64,000 bases of DNA, taken from positions 3,721,501-3,785,500 of the forward strand of contig NZ_CP031168.1 of NCBI RefSeq assembly GCF_022354825.1, written 5' to 3'. The notes below the pieces were generated by a model. That model did no database searches, was not told the origin of the DNA, and saw only the letters and a program-made list of their open reading frames with translations. Position 1 is the first letter of the stretch; each line of letters starts with the position of its first letter. This document shows, one piece after another, positions 18,369 through 27,518 of this stretch. A program made the position numbers and the translations under genes. Source of the DNA: Paenibacillus sp. H1-7. GTDB taxonomy: Bacteria; Bacillota; Bacilli; Paenibacillales; NBRC-103111.

Positions 18369-19247
18369 ATGCGCAAACAAGGCTGGTGGGGGTTCGCGTT
18401 TACCTTACCGTTTGTCCTGCAGCTGCTCGTATTCTTCTTGTTCCCATTCGTATTTTCCTTCTACCTGACTTTTACGAAGTGGGATCTATTCAACCCGCCG
18501 CAGTGGATCGGATTGCGCAACTGGACTCAATTCCTGCACCAGAAAGTGTTCTGGCTCTCGCTGCGCAATGTCGGATATTTCGCGGTTTTGTTCGTGCCTC
18601 TGCAAACATTGGCTGCGCTTGTTCTGGCTTATCTGCTCAACCTGCAAATTCGGGGAAAATCGTTATTCCGAATGGTATTCTTCCTTCCCGTTATTACCCC
18701 TTGGGTCGCGGGCGGCATGATCTGGCTCTGGATTTACAACAATGAGTACGGTCTGCTTAACTGGATTCTGCAGACCATGGGTCTCCAGCCTGTGGACTGG
18801 ATCCGGAGCGGGAACTGGTGGCTCGTTATTGGGTCCATCGCCCTGGTAAATATATGGAAGGGTGCAGGGTATTCCATGGTTCTAATATTGGCCGGCATGC
18901 AGAACATTTCGCAAGAAATGATGGAGGCAGCTCGTATGGACGGGGCATCGGGCTGGACCTTATTTACTAAAATAACGGTTCCTCTCGTGTCCCCCATGGT
19001 GTATATGGTTATGATCCTTTCCACGATTTCCGCGTTTCATGCGTTCGACGTGTTCCTGGTCATGCTAGGGGATGTCATCTCGGTTGCCGACCGGAATATG
19101 GTGCCCAACATCCTGATTTACCGCGATTCGTTCTTGAATTTCAAAATGGGCAGCGCATCTGCGATGGCCTGGGGACTGTTCCTGATAATTCTGTGCATCA
19201 CGATGATTCAAAAGTTTGCAGAGAAGAGGTGGGTGCATTATGAATAA
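18369..19247 (+). CDS. ABC sugar transporter permease (MalF/UgpA-type)
   Basis: 292 aa, six predicted membrane helices starting at GFAFTLPFVLQLLVFFLFPF. The EAA loop that contacts the ATPase reads EAARMDGASGWTLFTKITVPL. The start at 18369 (MRKQGWWG) is set by AGAAGGGG 7 bases upstream. Its 3' end overlaps the next permease gene by 8 bases. Confidence 0.94.
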   Translation: MRKQGWWGFAFTLPFVLQLLVFFLFPFVFSFYLTFTKWDLFNPPQWIGLRNWTQFLHQKVFWLSLRNVGYFAVLFVPLQTLAALVLAYLLNLQIRGKSLFRMVFFLPVITPWVAGGMIWLWIYNNEYGLLNWILQTMGLQPVDWIRSGNWWLVIGSIALVNIWKGAGYSMVLILAGMQNISQEMMEAARMDGASGWTLFTKITVPLVSPMVYMVMILSTISAFHAFDVFLVMLGDVISVADRNMVPNILIYRDSFLNFKMGSASAMAWGLFLIILCITMIQKFAEKRWVHYE

Positions 19248-20070
19248 GCCGTCCATCGGCTTGCATGCCGCCGCCTATGTCATTCTGGCACTGGGTTCCG
19301 TCATCATGCTCGTCCCGTTCCTGTATATGCTGTCGACCTCCTTAACTGCTCCGGGCTCGGAGCTGACTTTGCCGCCTAAGCTGATTCCGGACCCCTTCGT
19401 TTGGAATAATTACAAGCAGGTTTGGATTGAGGTTCACTTCTTGCAATTTACGTTGAACAGTATTTTTGTGACCTTGCTTGATCTGATCGGAACGGTGCTC
19501 TCCTGCGCAGTTGTCGCTTATGGCCTTGCATTCTTCCAATTCCGCAGCCGCAACTTGATTTTTATGGCGATGCTCGGGACGATGATGCTGCCTTCCCAGA
19601 TTACGATGATTCCGACATATTTCATTTGGAAGTCTGTCGGGGCATTGGATACGTTCTACCCGCTTATACTCAGAAGCTTTTTGGGAGGGGCCTTCGGGAT
19701 CTTCCTGCTGCACCAGTTTTTTAAGACGCTGCCGAGGGAGCTCTACGATGCGGCATGGGTGGATGGGGCGAATCCTTGGACCATTTTCATTCGCATTTAC
19801 CTCCCGCTCGCTAAACCGGCTTTGTCGGCTCTTGCTGTCTTCACGTTCATTAGCGCTTGGAATAACACGCTGGAGCCGTTGATTTATTTGCAGGATAAGC
19901 AAATGTTCACCCTGCCTCTCGGGCTGCTGTTTCTAAAAAATGAGGTACAAAACCGGATGACTCTGATAATGGCCGGTGCGGTCATCACCATTGTTCCCGT
20001 GCTGGTAGTGTTCCTGTTCGCGCAAAAATATTTCGTTCAAGGCATTGCATCTACGGGGCTGAAAGGCTGA
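19240..20070 (+). CDS. ABC sugar transporter permease (MalG/UgpE-type)
   Basis: 276 aa, six helices. The EAA motif reads DAAWVDGANPWTIFIRIYLPL and the C-terminus ends FVQGIASTGLKG, typical of the second permease of sugar importers. ATG at 19240 follows GAGAAGAGGTGGG. It completes the importer begun at 17025. Confidence 0.94.
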   Translation: MNKPSIGLHAAAYVILALGSVIMLVPFLYMLSTSLTAPGSELTLPPKLIPDPFVWNNYKQVWIEVHFLQFTLNSIFVTLLDLIGTVLSCAVVAYGLAFFQFRSRNLIFMAMLGTMMLPSQITMIPTYFIWKSVGALDTFYPLILRSFLGGAFGIFLLHQFFKTLPRELYDAAWVDGANPWTIFIRIYLPLAKPALSALAVFTFISAWNNTLEPLIYLQDKQMFTLPLGLLFLKNEVQNRMTLIMAGAVITIVPVLVVFLFAQKYFVQGIASTGLKG

Positions 20071-20122
20071 TCCAGGTTGTAGTTTTTCGGATGATAAATG
20101 AGATAAAGGAGCGATCTCCGTT

Positions 20123-22111
20123 ATGTCTGTACAATCCAATAAAGAAAACGAATCGGTTGAAGCTGTGATCCAGAAGGTTGAAGAAGAGAGCGCAGCAGGA
20201 CGGGAACATAAGCAGGATGCGCTGATTAGCCGCAGAAAGCTGCTGGCGGTATTAGGAATGGGAGGAGCAGCCGCTATCACCGCAGGGTTATGGAAAGGGG
20301 CGGGAGCGGCCACCGCCTATGCCAATGAAATGACCGTCACCCAATCCGTATATGACCAGAGCAAAAAAGTAAAGCCGAAAGAACTAGCGGCATTGCTTGA
20401 CGAGCATTTGTGCTTGGCGGTAAAGCTGGAGGAGCTGCGGGCCGAGACCGATCCGGATTCCACGATCATGTACTATGTGACGAACGAAGGGCAAGAGGGA
20501 TTTTTCCGTTATGATCCGAACGATAGTACGACGCCCGATAATACAGGGACCGTGGCGGTGTCAACGAATGGATGCCGGTTTAAGAGGATCTATGAGGATA
20601 CGCTGATTGTTTCCTGGTTCGGGACGAAAGCGGACGGCGTAACGAACGACACGCAGGCTCTGCAGGCGGCATTAAATGCCGCTTCCGGGCGTAAGCTGTT
20701 CATTCCGAAGCAGCGGGCAGGGTACTATTTGACTGGACAGCTTTTTATTCCAGGCCAAATTGCGATCGAGCTGGAGCCGGGTACGATTATTCAAGCTGTG
20801 GACACCTTAAGCCGCGTCGGTCCTGCCTATGAACGGCTAATCCGTATCAAGACCGTAAAGGATGTGTACATCAACGGGAACGGAGCGACCTTTCGCATGA
20901 ATAAGGCGGCCTACACGTCAGGGGAGCAGGCGCATATCTTCGATATCAGCGGCTCGGAGAATGTGGTGATCGAGAACGTTAACGCTAACGATAGCGGTGG
21001 CGACGGGTTTTATGTAGGCTATTTCGAATCGACCGTCCTGTCCTGCAAAAATATTGTGCTCCGCAATTGCAAAGCGAACAATAACCGCAGGCAAGGGTTG
21101 TCCGTTATATCGGTTGACGGTCTGCTGGTGGAAAGCTGCCGGTTCACGAATACCAAAGGAACTGCGCCGCAGAGCGGGGTGGATATTGAACCGAACAGCC
21201 AGCTGGATCTGTTGAAAAATATCCGGTTCGTTCAATGCGTAGCGGAGGGAAATACGGGACGCGGATTTCTGGTAACGCTGCTGAAGCCGACAGCTCTAAG
21301 CGAAAGTATCGATATTGTGTTTGACCGCTGCAAAACCAAAGGAAACTCATACGGCTTCTCCATGAACTATGGGGGAGACGGTGCAAAAGCCGTACCCGGG
21401 GAGATTAAGCTGATCGATTGTATTGCGGAAAACGAGCAGTATTCGGGGTTCTCGGACTTATCCTTCTCCGCGGACAGCGCGAAGCGATCCTATATCCGAT
21501 GCCGTGCCATCAACTGCAACACGGTGAATCAACCGGACGATCCGTACAGCAACGGTTCTTCGTTCATACTTACCACGGTGCCGCAGCAAGTAAGAACTTC
21601 GATAGGAAATGCGGTCTATGTAGATTGCGAATCGGTGGATTTACGCTCGGCGCCTCTGATGAAGCGCGGATTCACATTGAGAAAGAACAAGACGGAGCTG
21701 ATTCGCAACGTCCAATATTTTAATTGCTCCGTACTGGGCGGGGGCCAGAGCTTATACTCTATAGATCCTTCAACGGAAGACCTGTATGCGGAAAATCGGC
21801 CTGTGAAGGTTCGAGCGTTTACGGCATCGGGCTCCCTATCCTTTGATTACACCGGCTTCCAAATCACTAACGCCGGCGCATCCGGGGATATCGTCCTAAC
21901 CCTGCCGGCTGCAAAAGCTTCCGTGGCGTTTCAATTTTATTTGGATTCGCCATTCCGGCTTAGTCTGGCAGCCTCTTCCGGCGGCTCCATTATTACGCCT
22001 GCCGGCGTAAAATCATCCATCGGAACAGCTGCAGCCGGGAGCTCGGTCTCGTTAATGGGGCGAGCCGACGGCAGCTGGGCGATAACGGGCATGGTTGGCG
22101 ATTGGTCATAG
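20123..22111 (+). CDS. Tat-exported right-handed beta-helix protein (pectate lyase/GH28-like)
   Basis: 662 aa. A 35-residue hydrophilic N-terminus precedes ISRRKLLAVLG (R37-R38) and a hydrophobic stretch, a twin-arginine signal. From about residue 165, WFGTKADGVTNDTQALQAAL is the typical opening of pectate-lyase-superfamily beta-helices. Repeating coils follow (VVIENVNANDSGGDGFYV; IVLRNCKANNNRRQGL; VDGLLVESCRF). The C-terminal ~110 residues form a separate beta-rich domain. It probably cleaves an extracellular polysaccharide whose products are imported by the preceding ABC system. The catalytic residues cannot be assigned, so lyase versus hydrolase is open. Confidence 0.8.
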   Translation: MSVQSNKENESVEAVIQKVEEESAAGREHKQDALISRRKLLAVLGMGGAAAITAGLWKGAGAATAYANEMTVTQSVYDQSKKVKPKELAALLDEHLCLAVKLEELRAETDPDSTIMYYVTNEGQEGFFRYDPNDSTTPDNTGTVAVSTNGCRFKRIYEDTLIVSWFGTKADGVTNDTQALQAALNAASGRKLFIPKQRAGYYLTGQLFIPGQIAIELEPGTIIQAVDTLSRVGPAYERLIRIKTVKDVYINGNGATFRMNKAAYTSGEQAHIFDISGSENVVIENVNANDSGGDGFYVGYFESTVLSCKNIVLRNCKANNNRRQGLSVISVDGLLVESCRFTNTKGTAPQSGVDIEPNSQLDLLKNIRFVQCVAEGNTGRGFLVTLLKPTALSESIDIVFDRCKTKGNSYGFSMNYGGDGAKAVPGEIKLIDCIAENEQYSGFSDLSFSADSAKRSYIRCRAINCNTVNQPDDPYSNGSSFILTTVPQQVRTSIGNAVYVDCESVDLRSAPLMKRGFTLRKNKTELIRNVQYFNCSVLGGGQSLYSIDPSTEDLYAENRPVKVRAFTASGSLSFDYTGFQITNAGASGDIVLTLPAAKASVAFQFYLDSPFRLSLAASSGGSIITPAGVKSSIGTAAAGSSVSLMGRADGSWAITGMVGDWS

Positions 22112-22135
22112 TTCGCATAGGGATAAACAAAGTTC

Positions 22136-22169
22136 AAGGCTGCCGATGAGGATCGGCAGCCTTTGTTTT
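22136..22169 (+). terminator. Strong intrinsic terminator closing the region 2 block
   Basis: AAGGCTGCCGAT pairs perfectly with ATCGGCAGCCTT around GAGG, followed by TGTTTT. It lies 25 bp after the beta-helix gene. Confidence 0.9.
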
Positions 22170-22233
22170 ATGCAAGCGTGCAGCGTAAACGTATCGTTGA
22201 ATTATCAGATGTGCTGCAGCGGAAGATGGCAAA

Positions 22234-22956
22234 TCAGTGGAACGCCGCCACCAGCATGGAGATTCCGGAACACAGCAATAAAATATCCAGCACATACCGG
22301 TGCGTGGACGTATTCATTCGCTTGACAACCGACTTGGCAAGAAATGTACCGGCCATTAAAGAGGCACCGACGATGAGCCCTTGAAAAATCATCTCGACAG
22401 GCAGAGCCCCGGACTCCTGGAATGTTACAACTTTACTGACGTACAGTGCGAGCGAGCTGGCCGCTTCTGTAGCAAGGAATGCGCCTTTTACCAGTCCATA
22501 GGAAGTAAAAGCGGGCACGCTAAGAGGTCCGGTTGACAGGACCAGGCCGGTCAAGAAGCCAATGATGGCTCCAGCGACGGAAAGCTGCCATAAGCGTATT
22601 CGATAATGCTTTGCATCAAGCCAATGTCTGACGGGGATCATCAGCAGGAAAAACATTCCGAGCGCTATATCGATCATCCTTACCGGCAGTACCAACAGGG
22701 TTCGCGCGCCAATGGCGGCAGCAGGCACGCCCGGCAGCGAGTAAGCGGCAAAGGCCCGCCAGTTCACTTCGCTCCACCAGGCGATAATTCTCGAAATATT
22801 GGCCATGACGGCAGCTACCGCCATAATAGGCACTGCTTGCTTGGGACCGAATACTAGGACGAGAACCGGCAATAGCATAATGGATGAGCCGGTACCAATG
22901 ACTCCGCTTATAGCGCCTGCCGCAAGCCCGACCAATAGAACCAATACATATTCCAC
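22234..22956 (-). CDS. TSUP family membrane transporter (TauE/SafE-like)
   Basis: 240 aa, almost entirely hydrophobic with about 7-8 helices. The family signature GLAAGAISGVIGTGSSIMLLPVL is near the N-terminus and is mirrored in the second half (VAGAIIGFLTGLVLSTGPLSVPAF). TSUP proteins export sulfite or sulfo-organic anions, and many are unassigned. The GTG start at 22956 is chosen because GGAGTG lies 9 bases upstream; a longer reading (to 23025) lacks a ribosome site. It is divergent from the esterase pair. Any link to the sulfatase genes 22 kb away is speculative. Confidence 0.85.
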   Translation of the reverse strand: MEYVLVLLVGLAAGAISGVIGTGSSIMLLPVLVLVFGPKQAVPIMAVAAVMANISRIIAWWSEVNWRAFAAYSLPGVPAAAIGARTLLVLPVRMIDIALGMFFLLMIPVRHWLDAKHYRIRLWQLSVAGAIIGFLTGLVLSTGPLSVPAFTSYGLVKGAFLATEAASSLALYVSKVVTFQESGALPVEMIFQGLIVGASLMAGTFLAKSVVKRMNTSTHRYVLDILLLCSGISMLVAAFH

Positions 22957-23174
22957 GACAAAAAACACTCCACTCCCTATAAGCTCATTAAACAGCAAGC
23001 ATAGAACATATGGCAAACAGCGCATTCACCCGAATTATTGTATCAGGGTATGCGTAAAGTGGAAAGGGACAATAGAGATAATCCGGGTTCTGCAAGAGGA
23101 ATACATTATGAGGATCCCGAATACTTACAAGGTTCAATCATTACGATACGGTTCGATTGGAGGAGGCTTTGAAC

Positions 23175-23954
23175 ATGGCTTGGCTTCATGTACATTATCA
23201 TTCCGAAACACTGCGGATGCCCGTACCGATGGAGGTGCTGCTGCCTCAATACCATTCCGGAGGATCACGCAAAGTGAGTGATTCGGGTCCTTACCAGACG
23301 CTGTATTTGCTGCACGGCATGAGCGACGATCATACGGCATGGATGCGGCGTACCAGTATCGAGAGGTACGTGGAACAGCTCCCGCTGGCGGTGATTATGC
23401 CTGCCGGACATCTTGGATGGTATACGGATATGGTGAGAGGCCGCGATTATTTCTCCTTCTTGACCGAGGAGCTGCCAGCGATCAGCGAAAGAATGTTTCC
23501 GCTTTCCGGCGCAAGGGAGGACCGGTTCATTGCCGGACTGTCCATGGGCGGCTACGGGGCGATGAAGGCGGGGCTGCTTGCTCCTGACAAGTATGCAGCC
23601 GCAGCGTCCTTCTCCGGGGCGTTGGATGCCGTTGATGTTTGGGACCGGATCGGCCCTAGGCTTGCAGGCGATGTATTCGGGAGTAGAGAGCAGCTCGAAG
23701 GCGGCAGGAACGATCTCTTTGCGGCTGCAACCGCCATTGCCAAGTCCGGGCAAAGCTGTCCGCAGCTATATGCGTGGTGCGGTACGGAGGATTTTCTGTA
23801 CGATGCCAACGTACGTTTCAAGGAGCATGCCGCCGGGCTAGGACTTCCGCTCACCTACGAGGAGGGGCCGGGAGATCACCGGTGGAAATACTGGGATCTG
23901 TGCATCGAACGCGTTCTCGACTGGCTGCCGGTGCGCGATGCCCGTGTCGAGTGA
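23175..23954 (+). CDS. Alpha/beta-hydrolase esterase (esterase D/tributyrin esterase family)
   Basis: 259 aa. Nucleophile elbow GLSMGG (S123), oxyanion segment LYLLHGMSDDHTAW near residues 43-56 and the C-terminal GDHRWKYWD histidine region match the PF00756 putative-esterase family (carbohydrate acetyl/feruloyl or S-formylglutathione esterases). No signal peptide, so it is intracellular. GGAGGAGG sits 8 bases before the ATG at 23175. It is followed 15 bp later by a paralogue, so the pair form an operon. Confidence 0.9.
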   Translation: MAWLHVHYHSETLRMPVPMEVLLPQYHSGGSRKVSDSGPYQTLYLLHGMSDDHTAWMRRTSIERYVEQLPLAVIMPAGHLGWYTDMVRGRDYFSFLTEELPAISERMFPLSGAREDRFIAGLSMGGYGAMKAGLLAPDKYAAAASFSGALDAVDVWDRIGPRLAGDVFGSREQLEGGRNDLFAAATAIAKSGQSCPQLYAWCGTEDFLYDANVRFKEHAAGLGLPLTYEEGPGDHRWKYWDLCIERVLDWLPVRDARVE

Positions 23955-23969
23955 GAGGAGGAATCACCT

Positions 23970-24770
23970 ATGGCATTGATAGAGATGCATATGTTCTCGG
24001 AGACGTTGGGGATGGAAATGACCGTCAACGTCATCCTGCCTCAGGAAAAGCGTCCGTATGCGGGGGACGGGAAGATGAAGGTGCTATGGCTTCTCCATGG
24101 AGGTCATGGCGATGAAACGGCATGGCTAAGGATGAGCCGCATAGAGAGGTATGCCTTGGAATACGGCATTGCCGTAGTAGTACCGGGAGTGCATCATTCC
24201 TGTTATACCGACATGGTTCATGGAGGAAGGTTTTTCACATATGTCGCGGATGAGCTGCCGAAGGTGGTTTGCCATCTGCTTCCTCAGTTATCATCCGCTA
24301 GAAAGGACAATTACATATCCGGCTATTCGAACGGCGGTTACGGCTGCTTGAGAGTAGGACTTGCGCGTCCTGAGCAGTATGCGGCGATCGGAGCCTTCTC
24401 GGCGGGTGACAAGTCGGATATCGCCTTTGACAATGACGGGTCCCAGCGGGCACGGGACCGGATTCTTTTGTTCGGGGATGGCAGCATCAAGAATACGGAT
24501 AATGACTTGAAGCATCTTGGACGCGAAGCGCTGGTCAACTCAGCTGTGCTGCCGAGAGTATACCACGCGTGCGGGAGTCTCGATCCCTGGCTCGATTTGA
24601 ACGAGCTGGTGCGCGATTTTTTCACCTCGTTGGAAGGGAATCCGTACGACTATCTGTATCATGAGGCTGAAGGACTCGGGCATACATGGGAGTTCTGGGA
24701 TATGGAAATCGTCCGTTTCCTGGAATATGCCGGGCTTCGCAAGGAGCCGTCCCGATTCATTGGCGTATAA
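23970..24770 (+). CDS. Alpha/beta-hydrolase esterase, paralogue of the upstream gene
   Basis: 266 aa, same fold and order of motifs as the preceding gene: WLLHGGHGDETAWLR, nucleophile elbow SGYSNGGYG (S120) and C-terminal GLGHTWEFWD. The elbow GYSNG differs from GLSMG of its partner, suggesting different substrates. GAGAGGAGG precedes the ATG. Likely deacylation of imported oligosaccharides, by context. Confidence 0.88.
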   Translation: MALIEMHMFSETLGMEMTVNVILPQEKRPYAGDGKMKVLWLLHGGHGDETAWLRMSRIERYALEYGIAVVVPGVHHSCYTDMVHGGRFFTYVADELPKVVCHLLPQLSSARKDNYISGYSNGGYGCLRVGLARPEQYAAIGAFSAGDKSDIAFDNDGSQRARDRILLFGDGSIKNTDNDLKHLGREALVNSAVLPRVYHACGSLDPWLDLNELVRDFFTSLEGNPYDYLYHEAEGLGHTWEFWDMEIVRFLEYAGLRKEPSRFIGV

Positions 24771-24787
24771 TACGATCCCCAAAAAAT

Positions 24788-24821
24788 AAAGCCTGCAGCG
24801 CTCTGCAAGGCTTTTTTTTTT
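24788..24821. terminator. Bidirectional terminator between esterase and AraC genes
   Basis: AAAGCC-TGCAG pairs with CTGCA-A-GGCTTT (one bulge). A T-run follows on the plus strand and an A-run (24780-24790) precedes it, giving a T-run on the minus strand as well. It serves the convergent genes on both sides. Confidence 0.85.
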
Positions 24822-24830
24822 ATGTCACTG

Positions 24831-25697
24831 TCACACTTTGAACTTATCGTCCACTTCGTTCCGGAACGCTTTGGGAGAGATGCCGATATGTTTCTTGAAC
24901 CATTGCGAGAAATAGGAGGTACTGTCGAGACCGATCTCATAGCAAATGCTGTTGACGGGCATATCGGTTGTTCCGAGAAGCAAACAGGCTTCGCGGAGCC
25001 GTCTCGCTATTACATAATCCATGATGGAGAAGCCTGTCATTTCCTTGAATAGATGAGAGATGTAGTACGGCGATAAATGCAGCTCAGCGGCAAGCTCGTC
25101 CAGCGAAAACCTTTTCTTGAAATGAGCTTCCACCCATTCCATCACCTTTTCGGTATGATGATCGGTGCGGATCTGGCTGCTGACTGCGCTGGTAGTAGTA
25201 TCTCTCAAGTAATTGAGCAACGAGATGATAAAGATGACGAATTCTTCATATCGGGTTTCCTGCGGTGCCTGTCTAAGCCGGGCATGAAACCGTTGATACA
25301 GGAGGGTCAGCTCCATCCGGTCTTCTTGAGGAAAGATTTGCTGAATTACATGCTCTTTCCATAAATGCCGGAAATAGGCTCGCAGCTCCGGGAACGGCTT
25401 CAGACGGGTATCCAGGAACACGGGATCCAAATTAAGCACGCTTCTTATGTACTTGCCGGCGCCGGGATCCATATACACCCGATGCAGCTGGTATGGCTGG
25501 AACAGGATCAGCGTGTTAGGCGATATCGCATAAATTTTTTGATCCAGGACGATATGGCCTGTGCCCTCGTGGACGAAAAGCAGCTCAATTCCTTGATGAG
25601 AATGAAACATATCGTAGACGGAGCCTATCCGTTCATGCTTATAGTTCAGAATAAACGGGCCGCGTCCAATAAAGTCTACCATCTCGATCAGCTTCAT
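24831..25697 (-). CDS. AraC family transcriptional regulator
   Basis: 288 aa. The N-terminal cupin (MFHSHQGIELLFVHEGTGHIVL) is followed by two HTH motifs at the C-terminus (LDELAAELHLSPYYISHLFKEMTG; VNSICYEIGLDSTSYFSQWFKKHIG). AAGGAGAG lies upstream of the ATG. It is divergent from the solute-binding lipoprotein/heparinase genes and is their likely regulator. Confidence 0.92.
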   Translation of the reverse strand: MKLIEMVDFIGRGPFILNYKHERIGSVYDMFHSHQGIELLFVHEGTGHIVLDQKIYAISPNTLILFQPYQLHRVYMDPGAGKYIRSVLNLDPVFLDTRLKPFPELRAYFRHLWKEHVIQQIFPQEDRMELTLLYQRFHARLRQAPQETRYEEFVIFIISLLNYLRDTTTSAVSSQIRTDHHTEKVMEWVEAHFKKRFSLDELAAELHLSPYYISHLFKEMTGFSIMDYVIARRLREACLLLGTTDMPVNSICYEIGLDSTSYFSQWFKKHIGISPKAFRNEVDDKFKV

Positions 25698-25830
25698 ATA
25701 CGCATTCTCTCCTTAACATGAACAATAATGGTTCGATGCACCAGGACCCATCCCCAGAATGTGGTTGATGCTTGGATTATATAAGTAAAGGAACCGCAAT
25801 ACAACAACATTTTAGAACAAAGAAAAGACA

Positions 25831-25858
25831 TTGGTTGTTGGAGATGCTTTGTTATAAT
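25831..25858 (+). promoter_or_regulatory. Putative sigma-A promoter
   Basis: TTGGTT (25831-25836), 16 bp, TATAAT (25853-25858), reading toward the lipoprotein gene at 26086. Confidence 0.6.
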
Positions 25859-25860
25859 CA

Positions 25861-25874
25861 TGTAAGGGCTTACA
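25861..25874. promoter_or_regulatory. CRE-like CcpA operator
   Basis: TGTAAGGGCTTACA has perfectly inverted TGTAAG/CTTACA arms around GG and matches the catabolite-responsive-element consensus except that the central CG is GG. Its place just after the -10 box fits a repression site. Confidence 0.55.
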
Positions 25875-26085
25875 ATGGTTATGCAAATGCCCGGGATTAC
25901 CAATATTTCCTGCATTGGAGTGAGCTCTATTCGACCCGTTTGATGCCGCAAGCAGTGCCCCCATCATGACTTGACCTCAAGCCGATTGTCTTCCATGAAT
26001 CAACATCTTCAAATGAAGCATGAAAAACTCGCAGATGTAAAAGAGAATGGAAAGATCAACAATATCATATTGAAGGGGTAATCTT

Positions 26086-27420
26086 ATGACCAAATCCAGC
26101 ACTTTCCGGTTCAAGCAAACTCCGGCATATCTTGTTGCCGCATCTCTGCTTATGGGGATGGTGTCCGGCTGCAGCAGCCCGAGCGCCACGGCACCGGAAT
26201 CGGAACCGGCCAAGCAAACGGCGGAGAACAAACCGCAGACTCCCGTCGAGCTTACCATGGCTCCGTATTTTCTGAATATGACGGATGAAGAATTCGATCA
26301 GATTATGATCAAGCCGTTGAAGGAGAAATATCCGCACATTACGCTGAAGATCGTAAGAGACGATATCACCAAGCTGGTGGCGGCTGGTCAGACTCCGGAC
26401 ATTGTGTACAGCGCGAACTCCAGATTTTCCGTGCTTCAGGATTTGGATATTCCTTCGGATCTTAGTTCCTTTGTGAAGTCCAGCAAAATGGACTTGGCCA
26501 AATTTTCGAGCCCCAATATCGATTGGATTAAAGAGCTCGGACCCAAGGGGGAAATTTACGGTATTCCTTTCGCGCTGAACCAGATGGCGCTGTTTTATAA
26601 TAAGGATTTGTTCGATAAGCGCGGGGTACCGTATCCAAAGGACGGAATAACGTGGGAGGAATACGTCGATCTGGTGAAAAAAATGACGTACAACGACGGC
26701 GGCGTGCAATATCGCGGCAGCCTCCCGCCGAATCCGGAGTTTATCGCACGGGTAAGATCGATGTCTCTGGTCGATGCAGCCACCAATAAAGCGCTCATCA
26801 ACAATGATGCGTTCAAATCCGTGTTGGAGAGGGTGCACGAATTTTATCAAATTCCCGGGATGGTCGTCGACGGCAAGATGCCGCCGAATCAGGATAGCTT
26901 CGTGAAGGATCAGCAAACGGCGATGTATTTGAACTGGATCCCGGATACGCTCGGCTTCATTCAGAAAGCAGGAACGCAGCTGAATTTCGACCTGGTCGGA
27001 GCTCCGGCCTTCAAGGATAAGCCGGGGGTTACGATTGATCCAGGCGCACAGATGATGGTCATTTCCAAAACTTCCAAGAACAAGGAAGCCGCCTTCGACG
27101 CGATTCAGCTGTTTACTACGCCGGAGGTGCAAAAGATTTTGAATCGCTCTAGTCGTTTGACCGTTCTGGCCGACGAATCCATCAGGAAAGATTTCCTTGC
27201 CGACCTGCCTTTGACAAAAGATAAGAACATTCAAGGCGCCTTAAAAATCAAGCCTGCCAAAATGGCTCCTCCGAATCCGTATCATGTCATCGTGGCGGGG
27301 AAAGTCAACGCGGTCGTCACGAATCTGGCGACAGGCGCGAAGGACATCAACACGATCCTTAGGGAAACCCAGGAGGATGCGGATAAGGCCATTGAACAGG
27401 AATTGGCCAAGAAAAAGTAA
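26086..27420 (+). CDS. ABC sugar transporter, substrate-binding lipoprotein (orphan)
   Basis: 444 aa. The lipoprotein signal ends at MVSGC with C29 as the lipidated residue, followed by a Ser/Ala/Pro-rich linker. The body has family 1 features (YGIPFALNQMALFYNKDLFDKRG; YLNWIPDTLGF). Unlike the other binding proteins here it has no permease genes beside it. It is followed 98 bp later by the heparinase-like lyase, so it may deliver that enzyme's substrate through permeases encoded elsewhere. Confidence 0.93.
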   Translation: MTKSSTFRFKQTPAYLVAASLLMGMVSGCSSPSATAPESEPAKQTAENKPQTPVELTMAPYFLNMTDEEFDQIMIKPLKEKYPHITLKIVRDDITKLVAAGQTPDIVYSANSRFSVLQDLDIPSDLSSFVKSSKMDLAKFSSPNIDWIKELGPKGEIYGIPFALNQMALFYNKDLFDKRGVPYPKDGITWEEYVDLVKKMTYNDGGVQYRGSLPPNPEFIARVRSMSLVDAATNKALINNDAFKSVLERVHEFYQIPGMVVDGKMPPNQDSFVKDQQTAMYLNWIPDTLGFIQKAGTQLNFDLVGAPAFKDKPGVTIDPGAQMMVISKTSKNKEAAFDAIQLFTTPEVQKILNRSSRLTVLADESIRKDFLADLPLTKDKNIQGALKIKPAKMAPPNPYHVIVAGKVNAVVTNLATGAKDINTILRETQEDADKAIEQELAKKK

Positions 27421-27518
27421 TTGCATTCAATAGATTGGGAGCAGTCAACCGGTTGAGGCGGGCTGCTTTTTAGCTTTACTCGAATTTGTAAAGGGATAGG
27501 ACAGGGGGAAGCAAGAAC

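Larger units (their letters stand above)
25698..26085. other. 388-bp divergent control region
   Basis: It separates the AraC gene from the lipoprotein gene. It holds a sigma-A-like promoter (25831-25858), a CRE-like palindrome (25861-25874) and a long transcribed leader of about 210 nt. I found no convincing small gene in it. Confidence 0.6.

Noticed and set aside
26065..27234. 389-codon open frame on the minus strand, antisense to the lipoprotein gene
   Set aside because: Arg/His/Ile-rich translation with no family features and no ribosome site; the plus-strand gene has a lipobox and family motifs.
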